DNA of 64,000 bases from an uncultured Prevotellaceae bacterium (GTDB lineage Bacteria; Bacteroidota; Bacteroidia; Bacteroidales; Bacteroidaceae), in assembly GCA_946406435.1 (NCBI GenBank), contig CAMJKP010000013.1, forward strand, positions 1 to 64,000, read 5' to 3'. A program made the translations under genes and the position numbers. Below the pieces are notes generated by a model. The model was given only the letters and a program-made list of their open reading frames with translations. It searched no databases and was not told the origin of the DNA. Below, piece by piece: positions 8,951 to 20,640 of the stretch (position 1 is its first letter; each line of letters begins with the position of its first letter).

Positions 8951-9475
8951 TTAGTGACAAAGTGATTTTAGAATCCTGTTCCTCACGGATTTCACGGCAG
9001 GAGGGTAGAAATCCATCTCCATAGCCTTGAGCGTTACGATGAGTTCGTTCATAAGCTCCGGATAGAACTTGCACATGCGATATGCAAGCTTCATGGCAAG
9101 GGACTGAATGCCAGGAGGTTCATCAATGGCTGTCATCTTCTCAAGACAGAAATCGAGGAAATCAGAACGGAGATCATCCTTTTCCATTTTCAGACGCTCA
9201 AGAATGTTTAGTGTGAGTCTGCATACGGAAGAGTTATCTGTTTTCATGGCAAGATCTATCAACTCGTTATAGATAGGCTGAAGTTGCGAGATTTCGCTAT
9301 CTGTTGCCTTTGTCATAGACCACAGGGCATTTCTTGCCACACGATAGTCCTCATCTTGCATATATTGCCTTGTGAATCCAATGAAGTCATTGTTCTTTTT
9401 GACCTCATTGTATATGACAAGTGCCTCATATTCCCCCATTGAGGCTAAGAGAGATGATCTAAGATTGTCTTCCAT
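8951..9475 (-). CDS. HEAT/ARM-like helical repeat protein, unknown function
   Basis: A 174-residue, wholly alpha-helical protein without signal or membrane segment. It reads as paired amphipathic helices (for example MQDEDYRVARNALWSM, DLAMKTDNSSVCRLTLNILE, GIQSLAMKLAYRMC), the hallmark of HEAT-like repeats that serve as protein-binding scaffolds. It starts 6 bases after the stop of the upstream 82-residue gene, so the two form an operon and perhaps act together. No enzyme motif is visible. Gene reality is likely; function is unknown. Confidence 0.65.
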   Translation of the reverse strand: MEDNLRSSLLASMGEYEALVIYNEVKKNNDFIGFTRQYMQDEDYRVARNALWSMTKATDSEISQLQPIYNELIDLAMKTDNSSVCRLTLNILERLKMEKDDLRSDFLDFCLEKMTAIDEPPGIQSLAMKLAYRMCKFYPELMNELIVTLKAMEMDFYPPAVKSVRNRILKSLCH

Positions 9476-9481
9476 GATTAT

Positions 9482-9730
9482 TTATCCTAACATATTCTCT
9501 AAGTCTTCCACGGCATCGAGCAGTTCCTTTGCAAAGGTTGAGTGACTATGCAGAAAGTGCGTCCTTCCTTTTGCAAGGATAGAGTATAGTTCCTTGTTCA
9601 TATTGTCGGCATAGTCTCCGATGGCATATTCTATGTCATCCTTCTGCCAGTCCAACGTAGAATATTGGTATATGCGTTGCTTCTGATGAAAGAAACAGAA
9701 AGCTGATTCTATAGCGTCCTTTGGAATCAT
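9482..9730 (-). CDS. Small hypothetical protein (82 aa)
   Basis: I place the start at the ATG giving MIPKDAIESAF (9730). The longer frame reaching 9820 crosses a low-complexity TTACACTTTACACT stretch and is unlikely to be translated. The protein is helical and acidic-basic mixed, with an aromatic N-terminal part (FCFFHQKQRIYQYSTLDWQ) and a C-terminal helix rich in Leu and Glu. It lies 6 bases upstream of the HEAT-like gene. I do not recognise a family. Confidence 0.55.
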   Translation of the reverse strand: MIPKDAIESAFCFFHQKQRIYQYSTLDWQKDDIEYAIGDYADNMNKELYSILAKGRTHFLHSHSTFAKELLDAVEDLENMLG

Positions 9731-9868
9731 GTCTTTTGAAAGTGTAAAGTGTAAAAAAGAGTAAAGTGTAAAGGGTAAGGAGTAATGTAGAATGCATAGT
9801 TGTACAAAGACGTTCTTCAATTAGCCATACTATCTACATTACACTTTACACTATCTACTTTATTCCAT
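9731..9868. repeat. Low-complexity inverted TTACACTTTACACT spacer
   Basis: Runs of AAAGTGTAAAGTGTAAA (from about 9738) and the inverse ACATTACACTTTACACT (about 9836-9852) face each other between two minus-strand genes. The stretch can fold, but shows no terminator T-tract. Confidence 0.4.
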
Positions 9869-10069
9869 TTACTCGTCATACCCCACAGGTCTGAATTGCC
9901 TTTGCTCTTCGCTATAAACATAGTCATTCTGTATGAGATATTCCTTTATCTCTTCAGGTTCACGACTAAAACTATAGCATAGAGATTCGAGGGAATCGAA
10001 TTCCTCGTCACGCAAAAGCATGTTTATGCTTGAAACTAATATTGCCGGGTCTTTTGGTAGATATTCCAT
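9869..10069 (-). CDS. DUF4250 domain protein
   Basis: A 66-residue protein matching the DUF4250 family over its full length: the LPKDPAILVSSINMLLRDE start, the 'SLESLCYSFS' middle helix and the 'LIQNDYVYSEEQRQF' C-terminal strand. The fold looks like a small helix-turn-helix-type bundle, but the role is not known. The same-strand aat gene lies 310 bases upstream, and a 16-bp inverted repeat lies between. Confidence 0.8.
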   Translation of the reverse strand: MEYLPKDPAILVSSINMLLRDEEFDSLESLCYSFSREPEEIKEYLIQNDYVYSEEQRQFRPVGYDE

Positions 10070-10379
10070 AATTAAAATGCTACGTCGGGTAGCTTGATTG
10101 ATTTATGTTATTCCTATGTTAATTCGTTATTCCTCCCTTCATCCTCCCAACCAAACTCGATGAAGGTCCCTTATAGGAGCGGACATAGAGCGGAGGTTCA
10201 TCGAGTTTGGTTATGAGGCATAGCGAAGGCAAAGCGTATCCTCTTATGCTTGACTTCTTATCAAAATCGCCAGATTTCACGCCATTTAATGAATTGTTCT
10301 GCAAAAATACAATTTTTTGTTGAAACAAGGAAGGAAATTTGGTGATTTAATATACTTTTTGTAAACAAAATGCATGCTT
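10070..10379. other. Intergenic stretch with a 16-bp inverted repeat
   Basis: No gene is seen. A perfect pair AACCAAACTCGATGAA (10149-10164) and its inverse (10197-10212) encloses a 32-nt loop. On the minus strand TATTTTTG (10302-10309) could be the -7 element for the DUF4250 gene, giving a leader of about 230 nt that includes the hairpin; the -33 element is poor. Confidence 0.45.
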
Positions 10380-11033
10380 CTAAGCCCTGAGATACTTCAT
10401 ATATTCATCGTATGTGATGTGTCTGCCACCCATGGAAAGGAGATGGGCTGTTTCAAACTGGCAGTCGATTATACCGCCAAAAGGCTTGAGTTGCTCGGCA
10501 AGATAGATGAGGGCGAGTTTTGATGCATTTGGCACGAGAGAAAACATACTCTCACCAAAGAAGTTGTTGTTGATATTTATGCCATACAAGCCTCCAACGA
10601 GATTGCCATCCTTATCCCAAACTTCTATAGATGCAGCAAGACCTAGTTCGTACATCTTTTTATAGGCATTTATCATGTCGTCGCCAAGCCAAGCTCCAAC
10701 CTGTTCGTTGCGCTTGTCAGCCTTGCTGCAATTCTCGATTACCTTTTCAAATGCTTGATTTATAGTCGTTTCGTAAGTGCCTTTCTTGATTAATTGGCGC
10801 ATGGAATGGCTGATGTGTATTTCCTCTGGGAAGATTACAAAGCGGTCGAGAGGGCACCACCACATGATATCCTCATTCTCCTTATAGCCATACCAAGGGA
10901 ATATACCGTTGTTGTATGCGGTAATGAGACGCTCAGGAGACAAGTCGCCTCCTATGGCTATCAATCCGTCTTCCTCACCAAAATGAGGATCGGGAAATAT
11001 GTTGGGTTTATCATCGAGAAGACGAAAAAGCAT
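10380..11033 (-). CDS. aat: Leucyl/phenylalanyl-tRNA--protein transferase
   Basis: This 217-residue enzyme adds Leu or Phe from aminoacyl-tRNA to the N-terminal Lys/Arg of proteins, marking them for ClpS/ClpAP degradation (N-degron pathway). It matches Aat over its whole length: FPDPHFGEEDGLIAIGGDLS near the start, GIFPWY (about 44-49), WWCPLDRFV (about 58-66), GLYGI.INNNFFGESMFS (about 148-166) and IIDCQFETAHLLSMGG (about 188-203). Length is normal for the family. It is cytosolic. The clp partner often found next to aat is not in this window. Confidence 0.95.
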   Translation of the reverse strand: MLFRLLDDKPNIFPDPHFGEEDGLIAIGGDLSPERLITAYNNGIFPWYGYKENEDIMWWCPLDRFVIFPEEIHISHSMRQLIKKGTYETTINQAFEKVIENCSKADKRNEQVGAWLGDDMINAYKKMYELGLAASIEVWDKDGNLVGGLYGININNNFFGESMFSLVPNASKLALIYLAEQLKPFGGIIDCQFETAHLLSMGGRHITYDEYMKYLRA

Positions 11034-11165
11034 CTTGTTATTTACAATTTACCATTTACAATGTACAATTTTCAATTTGTAAGCACAAAGTTACGCTTTT
11101 TTCCGTGGTTGTACAAGTAAATACATATTGAATTTACGGGAAATGGTTAATTATTGCAATTAGTC

Positions 11166-11196
11166 TTGTTTATATGTAAAATTATTCGTATTTTTG
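11166..11196 (+). promoter_or_regulatory. Promoter of the YfcE-like phosphodiesterase gene
   Basis: TTG (11166-11168), 20-nt spacer, TATTTTTG (11189-11196). The predicted start near 11203 shows that translation must begin at 11245, not at the in-frame ATG at 11194, which lies inside the promoter. Confidence 0.7.
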
Positions 11197-11244
11197 TGGG
11201 CAGAAAAAATTGTACATTGTAAATGGTACATGGTACTTGAATCG

Positions 11245-11742
11245 ATGAAACGTATAGGACTTCTTTCTGATACCCATTCACATTGGGATGAGCGTTATGC
11301 AAAGCATTTTGCTGAGTGTGACGAGATATGGCATGTCGGTGATATGGGAACTCTTGAGATTGCAGATAAACTCAGGGCAGTTGCACCTCTACGTGCTGTT
11401 TATGGCAATATTGACGGTACGGATGTAAGACGAGAGTTTCCTGAGGTACAGCGATTTATGTGCGAGGAAGTAGATGTTCTGATGAAGCATATCGGTGGAT
11501 ATCCGGGAAAATATGACCGTAGTATCTTTCACGAGATAATGACAAATCCGCCACGACTCTTCATTTCCGGACATTCGCATATCCTGAAGGTTATGATGGA
11601 TAAGAGACTCGGTTGTCTGCATATCAATCCCGGAGCAGCAGGATTATACGGACAACAGCCAGTTCGGACTCTCATCCGCTTTGTAATAGACAAAGATACA
11701 ATAAAGGATTTAGAGATAATAGAATTGAATGAACAAGTTTAA
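11245..11742 (+). CDS. YfcE-like metallophosphoesterase
   Basis: A 165-residue cytosolic phosphodiesterase of the YfcE/MJ0936 family. Metal-binding motifs are in order: GLLSDTHSHWD (D-x-H, residues 4-14), WHVGDMG (GD, about 31-37), VYGNIDG (GN-D, about 53-59), late H residues including the FISGHSH block (about 108-114), and LHINPGAAG. The start at 11245 is chosen because the promoter at 11166-11196 ends beyond the upstream ATG. Family members hydrolyse phosphodiesters in vitro; the natural substrate is unclear. It is followed by a polysaccharide deacetylase gene on the same strand after about 115 bases. Confidence 0.88.
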   Translation: MKRIGLLSDTHSHWDERYAKHFAECDEIWHVGDMGTLEIADKLRAVAPLRAVYGNIDGTDVRREFPEVQRFMCEEVDVLMKHIGGYPGKYDRSIFHEIMTNPPRLFISGHSHILKVMMDKRLGCLHINPGAAGLYGQQPVRTLIRFVIDKDTIKDLEIIELNEQV

Positions 11743-11857
11743 TGTACTATTGGAAGATATTATTAATTTTCGCAAAGTGCAAATAGTAAATGCCTGTGGC
11801 GAAAGTAAATAGTAAATAAATAGTACATAGTAAATAGTTAAATAGTAAATATCATTT

Positions 11858-12526
11858 ATGAAAAGAACAATAATATCTTTAATGTCGTTTCTTATGTGCT
11901 CAGCAGCATTTAGTCAGAGTAAACTTATTGCATTGAGCTTTGATGATGGTCCTAATACCACGACCACCGTACAGATGCTCGATGTATTGAAAAAGCATAA
12001 TGTCAAGGCTTCATTCTTCGTCATTGGCAAGAATATCAACGAAGAGAGTGCGAAGGTGATGGTACGTGCCCATAATGAGGGACATAATATTGAGAATCAT
12101 AGTAAGACACACTCTGCTATGCCAGATCTTAGTGCTGATTCCATAAAGTCGGAGATTGAGTTTACTTCGGCTCTGGTTGCAAAATATGTAGGGGAGCGTC
12201 CGCAGTTGTTCCGTCCGCCTTATATAGCGTTAAACCAGACTATGCATGATAATATTGATCTTACCTTTATCTGCGGTGAGGGTTCTAATGATTGGGAAGA
12301 TAATGTTTCTGCAGATCAGCGTGTAGAGAAGATACTTGCTGCTGCAAAGGATGGTCTGATTTATCTTCTGCATGATTTTGAAGGTAATGATAAGACTGTA
12401 GAGGCTGTTGACCGTATTATCCCGATTCTGAAGGAACGTGGTTTTACATTCGTAACGGTTCGTGAGCTTATGAAGCAGAAGAAACTGAAACCTGAGCGAG
12501 GCGTTATATATACACATATTCCATAA
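11858..12526 (+). CDS. Secreted polysaccharide deacetylase (CE4/NodB-like)
   Basis: A 222-residue protein with a signal peptide (cleavage near SAAFSQ, residue ~20) and a NodB homology domain that removes N- or O-acetyl groups from peptidoglycan, chitin or xylan-type polymers. Motifs: MT1 ALSFDDGPN (with both Asp residues, about 25-33), MT2 NHSKTH (metal-binding His pair, about 81-86), MT3 RPPY (about 119-122), and MT5 LIYLLHDF (about 163-170). It acts in the periplasm. It ends at a strong terminator shared with the convergent lipoprotein gene. Substrate unknown. Confidence 0.88.
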   Translation: MKRTIISLMSFLMCSAAFSQSKLIALSFDDGPNTTTTVQMLDVLKKHNVKASFFVIGKNINEESAKVMVRAHNEGHNIENHSKTHSAMPDLSADSIKSEIEFTSALVAKYVGERPQLFRPPYIALNQTMHDNIDLTFICGEGSNDWEDNVSADQRVEKILAAAKDGLIYLLHDFEGNDKTVEAVDRIIPILKERGFTFVTVRELMKQKKLKPERGVIYTHIP

Positions 12527-12530
12527 ATAA

Positions 12531-12563
12531 AAAGCAGAGCTCAAACTTGTTGAGCTCTGCTTT
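12531..12563. terminator. Bidirectional terminator
   Basis: A 14-bp perfect stem (AAAGCAGAGCTCAA / TTGAGCTCTGCTTT) with a 5-nt loop lies between the convergent deacetylase and lipoprotein genes, with T/A tracts at its base on both sides. Confidence 0.85.
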
Positions 12564-12582
12564 CTGCTATATAATCAATCTG

Positions 12583-13509
12583 TTATTTTCCAAGTTCCTT
12601 TGCTGGCCATCCATAGTCCTGATACATAGAAACCTTGAGGTTATGCTTCTTGACATAGGATGTAAGTACATCTGCTCTTAATTTCTCACGTTTCTGCTCG
12701 TCACTATTGATTGCCTTGAAAGCATCATACTTATCGCCAAATATCTTCTTGGCTGTAGGTAAGTTTCTGGAACCATCCTCAACTTGCTCAAAGGATGTTA
12801 CTTTGTAGCCATTATCGGTTTGGCTGATATGCATTAGTCCCGGATGATTGCCACCTGACACACATTTCAAAGTGTCGCCAACCTGATTGTAATTGAATAC
12901 CCAGAAGTCACCCCATACGAGGATGTCCTCTGAATTATGTTCATCTACTCCCACAATGCTGTGGAAAGGAATACAATGTTCGCCCTCGGCATATTGGCTT
13001 CCTATTTGCTCTGCAAGATATCGGTCAATGGCAGGGAAATAGGTTGTTTCCTGATTATTTACAAGCACAATTTCTTTATTCTCGTATTTCTTATCGAGGA
13101 TGATGATAGAAATAGGCTGTATGCTATATGATTGCTTCTCGCCTTTCTTTATCTCGTATGAATAGAGTAGGGAATCCCCCTTTTCTTCAACCTTCACGGG
13201 ATTAATTTCCGTTGCAAAGTCTGTTACAGGCAACACTATGGCAAGAACAAACTGTTTGCTAAAGTCAATAGGAGTAGGCTTGCCGTCCTTGCCCATTGTG
13301 GTCGCCATTCCGAAGAGTTTGCTGAAATTATCTTCCGTGGTAATCTTCGGATTTGCTGGTAATGTGCCATCTTTTTTGAAGAAATAGTTCTTTGCAATCT
13401 CAAAGGCAACCTCGCCACTTTCCACGTTATTCTCAACATTAGCCGTCTGCTTTTCGCTGCATGCAACCATAGCCAATAGCATTGCAAAAGCGAATATGAT
13501 TTTCTTCAT
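12583..13509 (-). CDS. Lipoprotein of unknown function
   Basis: A 308-residue protein with a lipoprotein signal (LLAMVACSEK, lipid on Cys17). The mature part is mixed alpha/beta with no motif I recognise; the middle (about 130-180) resembles an inhibitor-like beta fold, and the C-terminal 70 residues are Lys-rich and end in YQDYGWPAKELGK. It is placed upstream of nothing on its strand and shares the terminator at 12531-12563. About 45 bases separate it from the FKBP gene stop, so the two may be co-transcribed. Likely a periplasmic-facing membrane lipoprotein. Confidence 0.7.
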   Translation of the reverse strand: MKKIIFAFAMLLAMVACSEKQTANVENNVESGEVAFEIAKNYFFKKDGTLPANPKITTEDNFSKLFGMATTMGKDGKPTPIDFSKQFVLAIVLPVTDFATEINPVKVEEKGDSLLYSYEIKKGEKQSYSIQPISIIILDKKYENKEIVLVNNQETTYFPAIDRYLAEQIGSQYAEGEHCIPFHSIVGVDEHNSEDILVWGDFWVFNYNQVGDTLKCVSGGNHPGLMHISQTDNGYKVTSFEQVEDGSRNLPTAKKIFGDKYDAFKAINSDEQKREKLRADVLTSYVKKHNLKVSMYQDYGWPAKELGK

Positions 13510-13553
13510 TGTATCTCTAATTTTGGGGTTAGAGTTTTTTGTACATAGTCAGA

Positions 13554-13952
13554 TTATACCACACCAAGAAGTTCTATTTCGAAGATAAGAGTAGAACCGC
13601 CAGGGATGCCAGGCTGAGAAAATTTGCCATAGCCAACTTCTGCAGGGATATACACTTCCCATTTGTCGCCAATGTGCATTTGGGGTATTGCTATTATCCA
13701 ACCTTCGATGAGTTCACTAAGACGGAAAGCAGGAGGAGTACCTCCACGACTGGAATCAAACTTCTTGCCGTTGATGGTCTTGCCTGTATAGTGAACAGTC
13801 ACGATACTACAGCGTGATGGCTGAAGACTATCCTTATCGCCTTCAGCCAACACCTTATAGTATACGCCCTTGGGAAGAGCCTTTACGCCTTCTTCCTTAG
13901 CCTTTTCCGCAAGCCAGTCTTTATTGGCCTGTATATACGATTGCTTTGCCAC
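13554..13952 (-). CDS. FKBP-type peptidyl-prolyl isomerase
   Basis: A 132-residue single-domain FKBP that catalyses cis-trans isomerisation of X-Pro bonds. Signature residues: TVHYTGKTINGKKFDSS (about 52-68), the F-x-L-SELIEGW segment (about 76-84) with the ligand-pocket Val/Ile-Trp, GDKWEVYIPAEVGYG (about 94-108) and a final beta strand STLIFEIELLGV. It has no signal peptide, so it is cytosolic, unlike many Bacteroidota FKBPs that are lipoproteins. The N-terminal helix (about 1-40) resembles the short lead found in FklB/FkpA proteins. Confidence 0.9.
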   Translation of the reverse strand: MAKQSYIQANKDWLAEKAKEEGVKALPKGVYYKVLAEGDKDSLQPSRCSIVTVHYTGKTINGKKFDSSRGGTPPAFRLSELIEGWIIAIPQMHIGDKWEVYIPAEVGYGKFSQPGIPGGSTLIFEIELLGVV

Positions 13953-14012
13953 TTATTCTTGATTAAAGTTACAAGTTAATAATCGTAAGCTAACAATTTA
14001 TTTCTTAGAAGA

Positions 14013-15320
14013 TTAGTCAATCTCCTCATCAGCTTCGTAGCCACCCATTTCACGGATAGCATTCTTCAGCATCGTGTATTGCTGATAAAGATGGTTAACA
14101 GCCTCTTCACCCTTAGTATAGTCATGCATAGGTGACTTTAAGAAGAAACTGAGGAAGCGCTGTATGCCGTACTTTCCTGCACGTGCTGCAAGGTCTGATA
14201 ACAGACAAAGGTCAAGACAGAGTGGGGCAGCGAGGATAGAGTCACGACAAAGGAAGTTGATCTTTATCTGCATAGGATAGCCCATCCATCCGAAGATATC
14301 AATGTTATCCCATCCTTCCTTGTTGTCGTTGCGAGGTGGGTAATAGTTGATACGAACCTTGTGGTAGTAATCTGTATAGAGATCTGGCTGATCCTCCGGC
14401 TTAAGGATTGTCTCAAGAGTAGAAAGCTTTGAAACCTCCTTAGTACGGAAGTTTGCAGGTTCGTCAAGTACAAGACCGTCACGATTGCCAAGGATATTGG
14501 TTGAGAACCAACCGCTAAGTCCAAGACAACGAGTGCCGATGATAGGGGAGAAACCTGACTTCACGAGTGTTTGACCTGTCTTGAAATCCTTACCTGATAT
14601 TGGCATCTTTGTCTTTTCTGACATTTCCCACATAGCAGGGATATCAACCGTGGTATTTGGCGCTCCCATGATGAAAGGTGCTCCTTCAGCAAGAGCTGCA
14701 TAAGCATAGCACATAGAAGGAGAGATATTCTCTGTATCGTTTGCCTTCATTGCAGCCTCCAGGTGCTCCAATGTGTCGTGTACCTCCATATTTACAGGAA
14801 CATAGATTTCTGTGGAGGCAGCCCAGAGTACAACAATACGTGCACATCCTTTTTCTGTCTTGAAATCACGTATATCCTTACGAAGCGCCTCGACCATGTC
14901 CCAACGTGTCTTACAGTCTTTCACGTTGTCGCCTTCAAGTCGTTTTGCAAAGTTCTTGTCGAATGCAGCCTTCATTGGAACAATCTGCTCAAGCTCATCC
15001 TTTACAGAATTGATGTCTTTTTCCTTGAGAACTTCACAATACATAGCACTTTGGTATGCATTCTGAGGATACACATCCCAACACCCGAATACAATATCTT
15101 TCAGATCTGCCATTGGAACGATGTCCTTGTAATGAAGATATTTCTTGTCAGCTCCCTTGCCAACACGAATCTTGTCATATTGAGTCATTGATCCAATAGG
15201 CTTTGTAAGTCCCTTGCGGGTCATAAGTACGCCTGTCATGAAGGTTGTTGCCACAGCACCATTGCCGACAACCAAAATTCCTAATTTGCCCTCTGCAGGC
15301 TTTACATTATTTTGTTTCAT
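14013..15320 (-). CDS. ino1: myo-Inositol-1-phosphate synthase
   Basis: A 435-residue enzyme converting glucose-6-phosphate to inositol-1-phosphate with bound NAD; the first step in making inositol lipids, which several gut Bacteroidota carry. Evidence: the dinucleotide loop GILVVGNGAVATTF (about 14-27), VLWAASTEIYVPV, the NTTVDIPA and ISGKDFKTGQT segments (Lys in the active site), and NINYYPPRND-type residues, all in family order. I choose the ATG at 15320; an in-frame ATG at 15341 would lie only a few bases from the transcription start predicted from the -7 element at 15355-15362. Downstream neighbour is the FKBP gene, 60 bases on. Confidence 0.9.
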   Translation of the reverse strand: MKQNNVKPAEGKLGILVVGNGAVATTFMTGVLMTRKGLTKPIGSMTQYDKIRVGKGADKKYLHYKDIVPMADLKDIVFGCWDVYPQNAYQSAMYCEVLKEKDINSVKDELEQIVPMKAAFDKNFAKRLEGDNVKDCKTRWDMVEALRKDIRDFKTEKGCARIVVLWAASTEIYVPVNMEVHDTLEHLEAAMKANDTENISPSMCYAYAALAEGAPFIMGAPNTTVDIPAMWEMSEKTKMPISGKDFKTGQTLVKSGFSPIIGTRCLGLSGWFSTNILGNRDGLVLDEPANFRTKEVSKLSTLETILKPEDQPDLYTDYYHKVRINYYPPRNDNKEGWDNIDIFGWMGYPMQIKINFLCRDSILAAPLCLDLCLLSDLAARAGKYGIQRFLSFFLKSPMHDYTKGEEAVNHLYQQYTMLKNAIREMGGYEADEEID

Positions 15321-15354
15321 TTTTTTAGGTTTGGTATACATTTTATATATGATG

Positions 15355-15362
15355 CAAAGTTA
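15355..15362 (-). promoter_or_regulatory. -7 promoter element of the inositol-phosphate synthase gene
   Basis: TAACTTTG on the minus strand, about 35 bases before the chosen ATG. A weak TTGG lies upstream inside the preceding terminator hairpin, so terminator and promoter abut. Confidence 0.6.
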
Positions 15363-15373
15363 AGAAAAAAAAG

Positions 15374-15405
15374 CCAACCTAAGAAAACTTTTAGTCTTAG
15401 GTTGG
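15374..15405 (-). terminator. Terminator after the first esterase gene
   Basis: An 11-bp perfect stem (CCAACCTAAGA / TCTTAGGTTGG) with a 10-nt loop, followed in the minus direction by a run of T. It insulates the glycan locus from the inositol-phosphate synthase gene. Confidence 0.85.
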
Positions 15406-15508
15406 TTTTTCTAACATAATTTAACTGATGATTCTGACATATAAATCATATAATCAGAACAATCAGACATTCTGCTTTTTTTATAGTCGGTTTTATCATG
15501 CTTTTGGA

Positions 15509-16789
<1,281 letters not shown>

Positions 16790-16790
16790 T

Positions 16791-16871
16791 TAAAGGTTAT
16801 AAGGTTTTAGGTTTTCAGGTCGGAATGCTTATTAACGATGCTGACCTTAAAACCTTATAACCTTAAAACCT
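16791..16871. repeat. Imperfect intergenic palindrome, GGTTATAAGG family (copy 1)
   Basis: The left arm around AAAGGTTATAAGGTTTTAGG and the right arm around CCTTAAAACCTTATAACCTT pair across a short centre. Related palindromes lie at 27001-27125 and about 28490-28640, always between minus-strand genes. Confidence 0.6.
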
Positions 16872-16875
16872 GCAA

Positions 16876-19239
16876 CTATTGTCTCTTAAGTAGGTTCAGC
16901 TTCACATTAGGCTTCAATACATCATTAGCCTTGGTCTGAAGAGCCTGAGCTGTTGCCTTGAGGGTTGCCTTGACATCTTGGGCTGAAGCTGCTACGATAA
17001 ACTCGTATTCACCATTGGCAACCACCCAAGCAGAAGCGGTCTCGTCGAAAGAGGCAAGGTCTGCAGCTTTCACATTGAGTGTAACGGTCTCGCTCTCACC
17101 AGGCTTCAACGACTTGGTCTTAGCAAATGCCTTCAATTCCTTTACTGGTTTGTTTGCTGCCTTGTTGTCGGGAGCAGAAACATATAGTTCTACAACTTCC
17201 TTACCTTCGTATGCACCAGTGTTCTTGACTGTTACATTCACTTCATAGCCACCATCTTTCTCTGCAATCTTCGCATCTGAGTATTCGAAGGTGGTATAGC
17301 TGAGTCCAAAACCAAATGGATAGCTTACAGGTACATTAAATGAATCAAAGTAGCGATAACCTACATATATATCCTCTTCATAGTCTGTATAGTCCACATT
17401 CTTCACATTTCCTTTCTGACCTTGGTTCAACATGTCAATACGTGGATCTTGGTCGATAGGGAAGTTCTTTGACGAATAGGCATCGGTGAACTTAACAGGC
17501 CATGTCATTGTGAACTTACCAGAAGGAGACTGCTTGCCGCTGAGAACATCTACAACGCTATTGCCACCTTCCTGTCCTGCTTGCCAAGCACAGAGAATAG
17601 CATCGGGAAGTTCCTTCCAAGAAGCAGTCTCGATAACACCACCGATGTTAAGCAATACAATCACCTGCTTGCCAACCTTATGATATACATCGCATACCTG
17701 CTTGATAAGCTTTGTCTCAGAGTCGTTAATATTGAAGTTTGACACATTACGGTCCAAAAACTCACCTGAGATGCGTCCTATTGTAATCACAGCCACATCA
17801 GACGTCTTTGCCTGTTTGGTCAGTTCGTCAACAGTAAACAGCTTCTCTGTAGGTAGGGTACCAGGAAGGAACTTTACGAGTGAGGCATTCTTAGGGTCTT
17901 TCTTTGCCATCTCCTCGAGAGCTGCCTCTTCCTTCTTCTTGCAATCTGCAATATAGTTCTCGTATGTGCTCTTCAACTCATCAGAAATGACATAACCGCC
18001 ATTCTTCAGGCCATCAACGAGTGATACAACATAGGCATGGTTTACATTACCTGAACCTGTACCACCGGCAATGAAATCGTATGAGGTACAGCCATATAGT
18101 GCCACGTTCTTAATGTCTTTATTGAATGGCAACGCCTTGTTGTTCTTCATGAGCACCATACCCTCTGCAGCAGACTGTCGTGTTACAGCAGCATGAGCCT
18201 TCAAATCAGGTTTGTTAGAATATTGATAACCTTGAAAGCGCGGACTCTTTTCTACGAGGTTCAGCACGCGCTTTACATTACGGTCAAGGTCTGCGACGTC
18301 AAGTTTACCACTCTTAACACCAGATACGATGCTATCGAACTGCTCGTTCTTGCCAGGTTGAAGCATATCATTACCAGCCCACATCTGCTTAGCACCGTCT
18401 TTACCACCAAACCAGTCTGTCATTACAGTACCCTCATATCCCCATTCACCTCTCAGAATAGTGGTGACGAGATCCTTGCTTTCAGAAGCATAAGTGCCGT
18501 TGATATAGTTGTAGGATGTCATCACCGTCCAAGGTTTTGACTCCTTGATAGCGATCTCAAATCCCTTCAGATAGATTTCACGCAGAGCACGTTGAGAGAT
18601 ATGTGCATCGGTGTTCATTCGATTGGTCTCCTGATTGTTTGCAGCAAAGTGCTTGATACTCGTACCTACATCATTCTTCTGTACGCCAAGTATATAGGCT
18701 GCTGCCGTCTTACCTGCCACAACAGGGTCCTCAGAATAGTACTCGAAGTTACGTCCGCATAACGGATTACGCATGATGTTGAGGGCAGGAGCCAAGAGAA
18801 CGTCGGCACCATACTCTTTTACCTCTTCGCCAATAGTCTGACCAACCTCTTCTACCAGTTGAGTGTTCCATGTGGAGGCCAGCAGGGTTCCAATGGGGAA
18901 ATGGGTACAATAGTAAGAAGCAGAATCTCCTTCACGTTTTGCGTCAATACGCAATCCTGCAGGACCATCAGCCAGCACCACAGCAGGAATACCTAACGAA
19001 TCAAGAGGATAGGTGGTACCTGCAGCGCCAGGCACAAGGCTCTCTGTTGCTCCAATAACGGCATCATTGCCAGAGAAACCTTTCATACCCACACCAATCA
19101 CGAAGTGCGCTTTGTCTTCGAGTGACAACTTTGACATCACCTCTTCCTGATTTATAGTGTTCTTTGTCTCTTTGTCGGCAGACATACAACCCATCATCAG
19201 GGAGGTCATGCCGAGGGCGAAAAACATAGTCTTCTTCAT
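16876..19239 (-). CDS. GH3 family beta-glycosidase, lipoprotein
   Basis: A 787-residue glycoside hydrolase of family 3, most likely acting as beta-glucosidase or beta-xylosidase on oligosaccharides. It starts with a lipoprotein signal (MMGC, lipid Cys18). The TIM-barrel domain contains ADGPAGLR (90-97), KHFAANNQE (196-204) and the nucleophile Asp275 in VMTDWFGG; the alpha/beta sandwich domain follows (about 370-620), and a C-terminal fibronectin-III-like domain (about 665-735) precedes a short tail. The gene starts 6 bases after the stop of the second esterase gene, so the two are co-transcribed. Together with GH51 enzymes and esterases this points to arabinoxylan breakdown. Confidence 0.92.
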   Translation of the reverse strand: MKKTMFFALGMTSLMMGCMSADKETKNTINQEEVMSKLSLEDKAHFVIGVGMKGFSGNDAVIGATESLVPGAAGTTYPLDSLGIPAVVLADGPAGLRIDAKREGDSASYYCTHFPIGTLLASTWNTQLVEEVGQTIGEEVKEYGADVLLAPALNIMRNPLCGRNFEYYSEDPVVAGKTAAAYILGVQKNDVGTSIKHFAANNQETNRMNTDAHISQRALREIYLKGFEIAIKESKPWTVMTSYNYINGTYASESKDLVTTILRGEWGYEGTVMTDWFGGKDGAKQMWAGNDMLQPGKNEQFDSIVSGVKSGKLDVADLDRNVKRVLNLVEKSPRFQGYQYSNKPDLKAHAAVTRQSAAEGMVLMKNNKALPFNKDIKNVALYGCTSYDFIAGGTGSGNVNHAYVVSLVDGLKNGGYVISDELKSTYENYIADCKKKEEAALEEMAKKDPKNASLVKFLPGTLPTEKLFTVDELTKQAKTSDVAVITIGRISGEFLDRNVSNFNINDSETKLIKQVCDVYHKVGKQVIVLLNIGGVIETASWKELPDAILCAWQAGQEGGNSVVDVLSGKQSPSGKFTMTWPVKFTDAYSSKNFPIDQDPRIDMLNQGQKGNVKNVDYTDYEEDIYVGYRYFDSFNVPVSYPFGFGLSYTTFEYSDAKIAEKDGGYEVNVTVKNTGAYEGKEVVELYVSAPDNKAANKPVKELKAFAKTKSLKPGESETVTLNVKAADLASFDETASAWVVANGEYEFIVAASAQDVKATLKATAQALQTKANDVLKPNVKLNLLKRQ

Positions 19240-19245
19240 ACGCTT

Positions 19246-20469
<1,224 letters not shown>

Positions 20470-20640
20470 TTAGTTAATAGTTAATTATGTTGCAAATATA
20501 CAAATTATAATTGAAACAACGTTCAAATATCACAAAAAAATATCACAAAATTATGCAAATGTTATATGCTCCCTGGTTTGCATATAGAAAAACGAAAATT
20601 CAAACCGAAAAAACAACAAAGGATTTCCTATGAAAAGTAA